From contig JBHIDJ010000092.1 in NCBI GenBank assembly GCA_046760105.1, forward strand, positions 1-12,466: a stretch of DNA of 12,466 nt, in the 5' to 3' direction. The position numbers and the translations under genes were made by a program. This DNA is from JBHIDJ01 sp046760105 (GTDB taxonomy: Bacteria > Pseudomonadota > Gammaproteobacteria > Acidiferrobacterales > SPGG2). Shown here piece after piece: positions 6,698 through 12,466 of the stretch (positions are counted from its first letter, which is position 1; every line of letters begins with the position of its first letter). The notes under the pieces are model-generated. The model did not search any database, had not been told where the DNA came from, and was given only the letters and a program-made list of their open reading frames with translations.

Positions 6698-7543
6698 ATG
6701 TCCAGCAGTCAGGCTCATACCCGAATCGAGAGTGTTGACGAACTAGCCGCCCGCATCCCTGATGGCGCCAGTCTGGCTGTGCCGCCCGACTATTCTGGGT
6801 GCGCCATGGAGGCAGTGAGATCGCTGATCCGTCGCGGGGCAAGCGGTCTGCATCTCATTGGCGTGCCGCAAGTAGGATTCCAGGGGGATATGTTGATCGG
6901 TGCCGGGTGTGTGGGGGTGCTGGAGTGCGCCGCTTTGACACTCGGCGAGTACGGTCCGGCGCCGCGGTTCTCGGCCGCGGTGAAGGCGGGAACCGTGCGG
7001 CTCAAAGACTCGACCTGCCCGGTGATCCATGCTGGTCTCCAAGCGGCGGAAAAGGGTATTCCCTTCATGCCCTTACGTGGCATCCTGGGCTCGGATTTGC
7101 TGGCGCATCGCGAAGACTGGCGGGTCATCGACAACCCCTATGGAAAGACCGGGGCTGATGATCCCATCGTGTTGCTGCCCGCTATCGGCCCGGACGTGGC
7201 GCTTTTCCACACTGCACTGGCCGACCGCGCGGGTAACGTATGGATCGGTGTGCGGCGCGAGCTGATGCTGATGGCGCACGCCGCACAGATGACGCTGGTG
7301 AGTGTCGAGGAATTCACCGACGGCGACTTGCTCGCCGATGATCGCCTGGCAGCAGGCACCATTCCGGCGTTATATGTCACCGCGCTCGCAGAAGCGAAGA
7401 ACGGCGCGTGGCCCGTTGGCCTTCGAGGTTGCTATCCACCGGATGCCGCACACTTGCAACGCTATGTGGACATGGCGTCGACCGAGCACGGGTTCGACTG
7501 CTATCTGCGTGAACACGTGACCCGCGAGCAAGCAAGCGCATGA
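6698..7543 (+). CDS. CoA-transferase family I, subunit A-like
   Basis: A 281-residue alpha subunit of a family I CoA-transferase-like enzyme (the family that includes glutaconate and 3-oxoacid CoA-transferases and the IpdAB ring hydrolase). It shows an N-terminal activation segment VDELAARIPDGASLAVPPDY, the GFQGDMLIGAGCVGVLECAALTLGEYG block (about 60-86), LRGILGSDLL (126-135), NPYGKTGADDPIVLLPAI (146-163) and HTALADRAGNVWIGVRRE (171-188), all in the order expected for this subunit. The frame is open back to 6173, but that part runs antisense through the DUF72 gene. The start at ATG 6698 is marked by AGGGGA a few bases upstream and matches the usual subunit length. It overlaps the beta subunit by ATGA, implying translational coupling and a heteromeric product. 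The substrate cannot be read from the sequence. Confidence 0.87.
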   Translation: MSSSQAHTRIESVDELAARIPDGASLAVPPDYSGCAMEAVRSLIRRGASGLHLIGVPQVGFQGDMLIGAGCVGVLECAALTLGEYGPAPRFSAAVKAGTVRLKDSTCPVIHAGLQAAEKGIPFMPLRGILGSDLLAHREDWRVIDNPYGKTGADDPIVLLPAIGPDVALFHTALADRAGNVWIGVRRELMLMAHAAQMTLVSVEEFTDGDLLADDRLAAGTIPALYVTALAEAKNGAWPVGLRGCYPPDAAHLQRYVDMASTEHGFDCYLREHVTREQASA

Positions 7544-8298
7544 CGACACGAGCGGTTGACTGGCGGATCGAGGAATTGCTGATTGCAGCCATCGCCCGCA
7601 TGCTCGATGGGCTGGAACATGTCGCGGTCGGTGCATCGTCGCCAATTCCAGGGGCAGCAGCGTTGCTGGCGCAGGCACGAGCAGGCGGACAGATGCGGGT
7701 CTCGGTACTCGGAAGCGAACGCGACAACTTTTTCACTGATGGTGGGCGCGAACTGTTCGACTGTGCCGCACAGGGGCGCATCGACGCCTTCTTTCTTGGT
7801 GGTGGGCAGATCGACGGTGCCGCCAATATCAATCTCGTCGGCATCGGTGGCTATCCGCAAAGCGGTGTACGTTTTCCCGGCTGCTTCGGTTCGGCTTATC
7901 TTTATTTCCTCGTACCACGCGTGATCCTGTTCCGCCAAGAGCACACGCCGCGTGTGTTGGTGTCCAGGGTCGATTTTGTGAGCGCGCCCGGCACGAGCCC
8001 CGACAACATACACCGGCCGGGCGGACCCTATTCGTTGATCACTGGCCGCTGCGTTTTTGCCTTTGATCGATCACGTGGTCGCTTTCGACTTGTCAGTGTT
8101 CATCCAGGACATACGGTTGCGGAGATTGTCGAACAAACCGGTTTTGACTTCGACATCCCTGATCATGTCCCCGAGACTCACGTGCCCGACGACGAGACCT
8201 TGGCGCTTATTCGTGGCCCTGTCGCCGATGCCATTAGCAGGACATATCCTGCCGCGACCGCACGCCTCTTTGGAGTCGGTACGGATACCGCCGCCTAG
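7540..8298 (+). CDS. CoA-transferase family I, subunit B-like
   Basis: A 252-residue beta subunit partnering the preceding gene, whose stop it overlaps by four bases. Family marks are VAVGASSPIPGAAALLA (28-44), the glycine-rich AFFLGGGQIDGAANINLVGIG (83-103), FPGCFGSAYLYFLVPRVILF (112-131), the HTPRVLVSRVDFVSAPG strand-turn (135-151) and ITGRCVFAF. In classical family I transferases this subunit carries a catalytic glutamate in an E-N/A-G loop after the first Gly-rich strand. Here the corresponding stretch reads VSVLGSERDNFF, with no ExG. Glu60 is the nearest acid, so the usual glutamyl-CoA chemistry is doubtful. IpdB, a CoA-thioester ring hydrolase in steroid catabolism, also lacks that residue. 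The enzyme may therefore be a hydrolase or lyase rather than a transferase. The substrate is unknown. Confidence 0.87.
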   Translation: MTTRAVDWRIEELLIAAIARMLDGLEHVAVGASSPIPGAAALLAQARAGGQMRVSVLGSERDNFFTDGGRELFDCAAQGRIDAFFLGGGQIDGAANINLVGIGGYPQSGVRFPGCFGSAYLYFLVPRVILFRQEHTPRVLVSRVDFVSAPGTSPDNIHRPGGPYSLITGRCVFAFDRSRGRFRLVSVHPGHTVAEIVEQTGFDFDIPDHVPETHVPDDETLALIRGPVADAISRTYPAATARLFGVGTDTAA

Positions 8299-8385
8299 CC
8301 TAATGGGAATGATCCTCACTGTGGCTGCGGTGCAGATACTCAGGGACGGCATTACCGTAGTTCTAACTTCTCACGGAGCATAAGC

Positions 8386-8757
8386 GTGCCTCATTTAACC
8401 CTCGAATATACGGAAAATGTGGAGCAAAACGTTAACTTTCAGGATCTTTTTTCAGTGCTGCATGACATTCTTGCCGATGTAGGCGGAGTAAATATCGACA
8501 ACTGCAAGAGTCGCGCTATCAGGCGCGATAATTATCATATAGGGGCAGGTGAAGCCGATAAGGCGTTTGTACACCTCGAGCTGTTACTGCTGGAAGGGCG
8601 GTCAAGTGAGTTGAAGCAGGAGATAGGCCGGCGGATTCTGAATGTACTCACACAATATTATGCTTCTTCCCAAGCCGAACGCGATCTGCAGATTACAGTA
8701 CAAATAGGCGACATTCAGCGATCGGGTTATTTTAAGGTTCCAACCGGTACGTACTAG
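8386..8757 (+). CDS. 5-carboxymethyl-2-hydroxymuconate isomerase-like tautomerase
   Basis: A 123-residue protein of the CHMI (HpaF-like) branch of the tautomerase superfamily. These homotrimeric enzymes use the N-terminal proline, exposed after Met removal, as the catalytic base to isomerise enol/keto muconate-type diacids. The N-terminus MPHLTLEYTENV has the required Pro next to the start. KSRAIRRDNYHIG, AFVHLELLLLEGRSSELKQEIG and the closing LQITVQIGDIQRSGYFK follow the family order. The start is a GTG at 8386 with GGAG about nine bases upstream. It lies 87 bp after the CoA-transferase beta gene on the same strand, so probably in one catabolic transcript. It is clearly AT-richer than those two genes, which suggests a separate origin. 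Its stop interlocks with the convergent PilZ gene's stop at 8754-8757. Confidence 0.87.
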   Translation: MPHLTLEYTENVEQNVNFQDLFSVLHDILADVGGVNIDNCKSRAIRRDNYHIGAGEADKAFVHLELLLLEGRSSELKQEIGRRILNVLTQYYASSQAERDLQITVQIGDIQRSGYFKVPTGTY

Positions 8758-9524
8758 CGCAACCTCTTGGGTGGTTCTTCTAGGCGTCGGCGTGTGATGT
8801 ACTTTATGATCTCGTTTTGCTGTCGCTCGAAATATTCAGAGCGATCGGTGTCGAACTCAAGCCCGTAACACACGCTCTCGTCCTGGAGTTGGCGATTGCG
8901 AATCCAACTCACAAGTTCTACAGTCTTGTCGCTGGTCGGCAGCTGGAAGGACACCTCGACTACATCCGTTGCCGCAAGCGTCACTTCCGCCTCACGGTCA
9001 ATGAGGATGGCGGTGCCGATTGCAGAGATATCCTTGACGCTTCCGACAGCTTTGAATTCTCCGGGTACCTCGGGCGGCGCGTCGTGTATTGCAAGACGGT
9101 CTGCTTGGGTCAACTCGACTATGGCCTCGATCGGCTGCGCGGGATTCGGTTCGACACGGTAAGACATGCGCTGGTTGAACAATTCATGAATCTCTCCTGA
9201 AAGGCGTCTTTGCAATTCTTGCCATTCGCTGAACTCAAAACCGTAGCGATAACTACGGAATGCGCCTAGCTCAACACGCGATCGCACCTTTGCATTAACC
9301 TGAATCGGTTTACGTAAGCGCACGGAAGTGAAGGTGAGTGTGGCAGGCTGGCCCACCGCGAGCGTGGGCCCAATATCACGCGGGAAGCGGGTCCCCGCGC
9401 CATCGATTGTGATGTCCAGAAGTTCGCCTGTGAAGGTCTCGCCCTCGGCGGTTTTCACGGTGATAGCGAGCGTATGCGCCTCATCTGGCGTAACGCGGTA
9501 TCGCTTCCGTCCTTCCACATCCAT
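8754..9524 (-). CDS. Tandem PilZ-domain protein (probable c-di-GMP receptor)
   Basis: A 256-residue cytosolic protein with two PilZ-like domains. In the first (about 5-105), RKRYR gives the RxxxR motif (Arg6, Arg10) and DITIDG (37-42) the DxS/TxxG motif. In the second (about 115-245), RMSYR gives Arg119 and Arg123, and DISAIG (165-170) the second motif. Both sets of residues needed to bind cyclic di-GMP are therefore present, unlike two-domain YcgR proteins, whose N-terminal domain is usually a degenerate YcgR-N domain. An alternative is that the first half is a YcgR-N-like domain with a chance motif. AGGTGA lies seven bases upstream of the ATG at 9524. No partner domain or membrane segment is seen. 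It would act by binding a partner protein on c-di-GMP binding. It converges with the isomerase gene, with stops sharing CTAG. Confidence 0.82.
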   Translation of the reverse strand: MDVEGRKRYRVTPDEAHTLAITVKTAEGETFTGELLDITIDGAGTRFPRDIGPTLAVGQPATLTFTSVRLRKPIQVNAKVRSRVELGAFRSYRYGFEFSEWQELQRRLSGEIHELFNQRMSYRVEPNPAQPIEAIVELTQADRLAIHDAPPEVPGEFKAVGSVKDISAIGTAILIDREAEVTLAATDVVEVSFQLPTSDKTVELVSWIRNRQLQDESVCYGLEFDTDRSEYFERQQNEIIKYITRRRLEEPPKRLR

Positions 9525-9844
9525 GAGGCTGTCACCTGCTACTGCATGGGCACCGCCGTATCCCTAGTGGGTCTGGGGGTCGCCATGTCGGTCTGTGTTT
9601 CATAGCGCGTCGGTCTCTTGTCCTTTGAGGTTATTGTTTAGTTTTTGAGGTTATTGTTTAGTTAAAGCGCGTCCACCAATAGACCACCGGTCGCAGGAAT
9701 CGGTCCCGAGCACCCGTCCCCCGGCTAGAACCCCTTAGTGTCCCGCGGCAAAGCTTAGGGGGATATCGGGCTGGCGACAAGCTCTTCCGCTAACACTAGG
9801 AACTAGCAGCAAATATATGCGCTGTAAGCCGACCTCTATCACGA
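9525..9844. other. Intergenic region upstream of the PilZ gene
   Basis: About 320 bp between the PilZ start and the AI-2E stop, both genes on the minus strand. I see no credible coding sequence. It contains a perfect 20-bp tandem duplication (9624-9663), two copies of GTCGGTCT (9587-9594 and 9609-9616) and otherwise mixed-composition sequence. It must hold the PilZ gene promoter and the 3' end of the AI-2E transcript. Confidence 0.5.
9624..9663. repeat. Perfect 20-bp tandem duplication
   Basis: Two adjacent identical copies of TTTGAGGTTATTGTTTAGTT, at 9624-9643 and 9644-9663. The unit is AT-rich, in contrast to its surroundings, and lies 100-140 bp upstream of the PilZ start. The period is about two helical turns, which would place repeated binding sites on the same DNA face. 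It could instead be a simple slippage duplication. Confidence 0.85.
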
Positions 9845-10966
9845 CTAGCCGTCAGCGGGGGGCCCAGGTCCCTTATTTTCCGGGCCGGGAGCTTCCGCCT
9901 CCTGGGCTGGCGTGTGCAAAGCCGCAGCGGCAGCCGCCTCCGAGCCCAACAAGATCGCGAGCCAACGCGTATTTTCGTTACCTTCCAGGGCGATTTTTGC
10001 AGTCATGGTCAGCGGCACAGACAGAAACATTCCCACTGGCCCCAGAACCCATCCCCAGAATACGAGCGAAACGAAGACGACCAATGTCGATAAGCCGAGG
10101 CCGCGCCCCATGAAGCGCGGCTCGACAATACTGCCGATTACAATGTTAACGACGATGTAGCCCACGCAGGCCCATGCCGCCGGGCCTATGCCGAGCTGAA
10201 CTAAGGCCAACAGAACCGCTGGCACGGCGGCGATGATCGACCCGATATTAGGAATAAAGTTGAGCAGAAACGCGAGCAGACCCCATAGAATGGGAAGATC
10301 CACCCCGAGCACGGCGAGCCATAGTCCGACGGCGAGGCCGGTCGCCAGGCTGGTCCAGGTTTTGATGGCCAGGTAGCGTTTCACATTGTCGATGAATTCA
10401 TCAAATGGACCGAGCGACGCCTCGGTCTTGCCGAGTATGGCGCGCAACTTCACGGGAAAGCTCGAGGCCTCGAAAAGGATGAAAAGCACCGTAAGGAATA
10501 TTAAAAAGACGTTGCCGAGCACACCGCCTAGTCCATTGAGTGCTCTCGCAACCAGATCGAAGACAGCACCGGGATTAAGATGTTTTAGGAGCTGTTGCTC
10601 TGGTACGGTCATCCCCATGTTGGCAAGCCACGCCAACACCGTCGTCGTCAATCCTTGTAGGCGAGTCTGATACACGGGTAGCCGACGCGAGAATTCATTG
10701 ACCGATGATCCAACTATGCCAGCTAAGACAAACAAAATGCCGATAATGCCCGCGATCACAACTAGCATGGCGAGGGTTCGCGGGAGACCTTTGCGCTCCA
10801 GCCAGAATAAAGGGGGTGCGCTTATAATCGCCAAAAATACGGATAAGAGGAAAGGCACAATGATCGGTTCGGCAGCGCGCATACCGGCGATGACGATCAC
10901 AAACGACGCCGCAGCGATCAGAAACGGAACACCAGCCGGCTGTTTAGCGTTTTCACCCACGAGCAT
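9845..10966 (-). CDS. AI-2E/PerM-family membrane transporter
   Basis: A 373-residue inner-membrane protein of the AI-2E exporter (PerM/YdiK/TqsA) family. Members export autoinducer-2 or act as ion antiporters, and the substrate here cannot be told. Hydrophobic segments lie at about 12-29, 33-52, 64-88, 145-168, 203-222, 225-252, 260-282 and 293-325, matching the usual eight-span pattern with a large loop between spans 3 and 4. Diagnostic stretches are EPIIVPFLLSVFLAIISAPP near the N-terminus, LLAFLLNFIPNIGSIIAAVP (231-250), VEPRFMGRGLGLSTLVVFVS (281-300) and the LGPVGMFLSVPLT end. The C-terminus is an Ala then Pro/Gly/Glu-rich tail of about 30 residues. The ATG at 10966 directly abuts AGGAG, which is too close. 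The GTG at 10960, six bases after AGGAG, may be the true start. It is divergent from the chorismatase gene. Confidence 0.9.
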   Translation of the reverse strand: MLVGENAKQPAGVPFLIAAASFVIVIAGMRAAEPIIVPFLLSVFLAIISAPPLFWLERKGLPRTLAMLVVIAGIIGILFVLAGIVGSSVNEFSRRLPVYQTRLQGLTTTVLAWLANMGMTVPEQQLLKHLNPGAVFDLVARALNGLGGVLGNVFLIFLTVLFILFEASSFPVKLRAILGKTEASLGPFDEFIDNVKRYLAIKTWTSLATGLAVGLWLAVLGVDLPILWGLLAFLLNFIPNIGSIIAAVPAVLLALVQLGIGPAAWACVGYIVVNIVIGSIVEPRFMGRGLGLSTLVVFVSLVFWGWVLGPVGMFLSVPLTMTAKIALEGNENTRWLAILLGSEAAAAAALHTPAQEAEAPGPENKGPGPPADG

Positions 10967-11041
10967 CTCCTGTAGGGGACAAAGGCAATCGGAATCCTAC
11001 GCTCACCGATACTGACAGCACAAGCGTGCAGCAGGGGTGAG

Positions 11042-12154
11042 ATGGACGTTTGTCGTCATCGGGCTTTCGTCAGTAGAATGCATGGGCGACTGATCATGAA
11101 GCGCCAACTTCACAGCGCTGATTGGCGATATGTGATGGCATCCGATCCAAGTCATCAGCAGCAACCTGGATCCATAGAGGTCGACTACGTTCCTGTCTCC
11201 GAACTGGTAGACGCTGATCCAGCACGATCTGGACAGCTACTGGCCCTTGTTCGGTACGGTAGGCACGCTCAAGAGTCCCTACCGGTGAGCTGCCCAATAG
11301 CCGCGGTTCCGCTGCCGGTGCTTAATGAACAGGAGTTGGCCGAAGTATGGATGAGCTCAACACCTGTCATCGTACGCAGGCGAAACGGAATTCATTATGC
11401 GCTCAATGGGCAGGCACTTTTCGGTGTATACCGACCCAAGACGGCACATGCACTGTTAGATAGCTTGGCGTATACGGCTTATAGCGAAATTGTTCGTGTT
11501 ATTAAGGACGAAGGTTATGTCCACCTACTACGGATGTGGAATTACTTTAACGGTATAAACGAAGATGAGGCATCATTGGAGCGCTACCGGCGCTTTTGCG
11601 TGGGCCGCTACCGCGCGTTTGCTGGGTCCAAACCGAAACTTGAAGTGATGCTGCCAGCGGCGAGCGTAGTAGGAACCGACGAGTCAGGGTTGATCGTTTA
11701 TTTCTTGGCGGCGCGCGAGGCTGGCAGACCCTTGGAGAACCCCCGCCAAATAAGCGCCTTCCGCTACCCTGTGCAGTACAGTCCTCGTAGTCCTTTATTT
11801 TCGCGGGCCATGCTTAAGGACTGGGGCAGACGATCACATTTGTATATATCGGGTACCGCCAGCATCGTCGGCCACCGAACCTGTCATGCTGATAATGTAC
11901 AAGAGCAGCTCAGCGAGATCCTGTGCAACATCCAAGCACTACGGCAACATGCGACACGAGTGAAGGGGACAGATTTTCAGGCGAAGTCGGCGCAAGCGCT
12001 ATTTAAGGTCTATGTCCGGCATGCCGAGGATTTTGCTGGTATCTGTGACGTACTGACACGCGAGTTGGGGGAAGGCACACCAATCCTTTATTTGCGCGGG
12101 GATCTTTGCCGGCGCGATCTGCTGCTCGAGATCGAAGGCGTCTACGCGTGCTAG
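11042..12154 (+). CDS. Chorismatase (FkbO/Hyg5/XanB2 family)
   Basis: A 370-residue enzyme of the chorismatase family, which hydrolyses chorismate to pyruvate plus a dihydroxycyclohexadiene acid (FkbO type), 3-hydroxybenzoate (Hyg5 type) or a mix of 3- and 4-hydroxybenzoate (XanB2 type, feeding xanthomonadin pigment and ubiquinone). Family blocks are LLRMWNYFNGIN (162-173), ERYRRFCVGRYRAF (180-193), PAASVVGTDESGLIVYFLAA, ENPRQISAFRYPVQYSPRSP (232-251), SGTASIVGH (270-278) and the C-terminal CRRDLLLEIEG (356-366), whose glutamates include the expected catalytic one. The fold is two YjgF-like halves. Start: AGGGGTGAG just before ATG 11042 favours this long form. Internal ATGs at 11096 and 11135 would give a more typical ~340-residue protein beginning near the first conserved strand (IEVDYVPVSEL). 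The subtype and product cannot be decided by eye. Confidence 0.88.
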   Translation: MDVCRHRAFVSRMHGRLIMKRQLHSADWRYVMASDPSHQQQPGSIEVDYVPVSELVDADPARSGQLLALVRYGRHAQESLPVSCPIAAVPLPVLNEQELAEVWMSSTPVIVRRRNGIHYALNGQALFGVYRPKTAHALLDSLAYTAYSEIVRVIKDEGYVHLLRMWNYFNGINEDEASLERYRRFCVGRYRAFAGSKPKLEVMLPAASVVGTDESGLIVYFLAAREAGRPLENPRQISAFRYPVQYSPRSPLFSRAMLKDWGRRSHLYISGTASIVGHRTCHADNVQEQLSEILCNIQALRQHATRVKGTDFQAKSAQALFKVYVRHAEDFAGICDVLTRELGEGTPILYLRGDLCRRDLLLEIEGVYAC

Positions 12155-12193
12155 GCGCCCTCCAGGCGCTGCTTTTCTGGAGGACTAAGGCGC
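12155..12193 (+). terminator. Possible hairpin after the chorismatase gene
   Basis: A perfect seven-base-pair stem CCTCCAG (12159-12165) and CTGGAGG (12177-12183) with an 11-base loop, and outer GCGCC/GGCGC arms that could extend it. It begins one base after the chorismatase stop. No T-run follows directly, so it is at best a weak intrinsic terminator or an mRNA 3'-end stabiliser. Confidence 0.4.
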
Positions 12194-12447
12194 AACACTG
12201 ATCTCCGCTATTCTAGAGCTCTCTGGTTCTATTTTATAAGAAAGTTGATTTGCTCATGTCGATTCGATTTTTTGCTTCAGCTGAATTGGTTTCGATACTA
12301 GTGCTTCGGCAAGAGGACTATGATTAGAAGAGAACCTATACGAGGCAGCTGACGGAACGCATGAACCTGTACATGCTTGATAATATGGTCAGATCGGTTT
12401 ACAAGAGCACAGATTAAGACTTTGCGCTTTGTCGCTGGGGGTTGATT
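12194..12447. other. AT-rich tail of the window without a convincing gene
   Basis: Counting from the chorismatase stop, about 290 bases carry no gene I can support. Two tiny open frames (24 codons from ATG 12256, 19 codons from ATG 12361) lack ribosome binding sites and look accidental. Composition is distinctly AT-richer than the chorismatase gene. It may hold the promoter of a gene beginning at the window's edge. Confidence 0.35.
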
Positions 12448-12466
12448 ATGTACTACGTTTGTACTC
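12448..12466 (+). CDS. Possible start of a gene running off the window
   Basis: ATG at 12448, preceded by a GGGGG tract six to seven bases upstream, opens a frame (MYYVCT) that reaches the end of the window. Six codons are too few to identify a product, and the call rests only on the ribosome-binding-site spacing. Confidence 0.2.

Noticed and set aside
7370..8013. Long minus-strand open frames opposite the CoA-transferase genes
   Set aside because: GC-rich genes routinely give such antisense frames. No domain or start signal supports them.
12256..12327. 23-residue open frame after the chorismatase gene
   Set aside because: No ribosome binding site, no recognisable features, and chance length in AT-rich DNA.

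Overview
The window looks like chromosomal DNA of a proteobacterium, probably beta or gamma. The clues are a LigD with the phosphoesterase-ligase-polymerase order of the Pseudomonas type, a Rap1a/Tai-like periplasmic protein, a FkbO/Hyg5/XanB2-type chorismatase and tandem PilZ domains. I cannot fix the genus. Base composition is uneven: the first ~1 kb and the isomerase gene near 8.4-8.75 kb are AT-richer than the rest, which is GC-rich. I saw no tRNA, rRNA, CRISPR array or transposase gene.

Layout. (a) 125-935, minus strand: two small exported cysteine-containing proteins, one unrecognised and one of the Rap1a/Tai immunity-protein fold family. (b) 1023-6355: a bacterial non-homologous end-joining block. 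ligD (minus) and ku (plus) are divergent with only 26 bp between their starts. ku is followed 33 bp later by a MerR-type HTH protein fused to TPR repeats, and a DUF72 protein converges on that gene. The TPR and DUF72 genes both run into inverted copies of a C/G-rich 38-bp repeat, and in both the repeat supplies the last four codons (Ser-Pro-Ser-Pro) and the stop. (c) 6698-8757, plus strand: two subunits of a family I CoA-transferase-like enzyme, overlapping by ATGA, then a 5-carboxymethyl-2-hydroxymuconate isomerase-like tautomerase. This suggests a small catabolic operon acting on a CoA-linked or ring-cleavage intermediate. (d) 8754-9524, minus: a tandem PilZ protein whose stop codon interlocks with the isomerase stop. 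Its upstream region (9525-9844) holds a perfect 20-bp tandem duplication. (e) 9845-10966, minus: an AI-2E/PerM-type membrane protein. (f) 11042-12154, plus: a chorismatase, divergent from the AI-2E gene. The last ~310 bases contain no convincing gene, apart from a possible gene start at the very end.

How the genes work together. Ku binds DNA ends and recruits LigD, which trims, fills and seals them. The MerR-TPR protein is the obvious local candidate regulator or partner, but this is inference from position. The CoA-transferase pair and the tautomerase probably share a transcript. The chorismatase makes hydroxybenzoate-type products from chorismate, and its pathway partners are not in the window.
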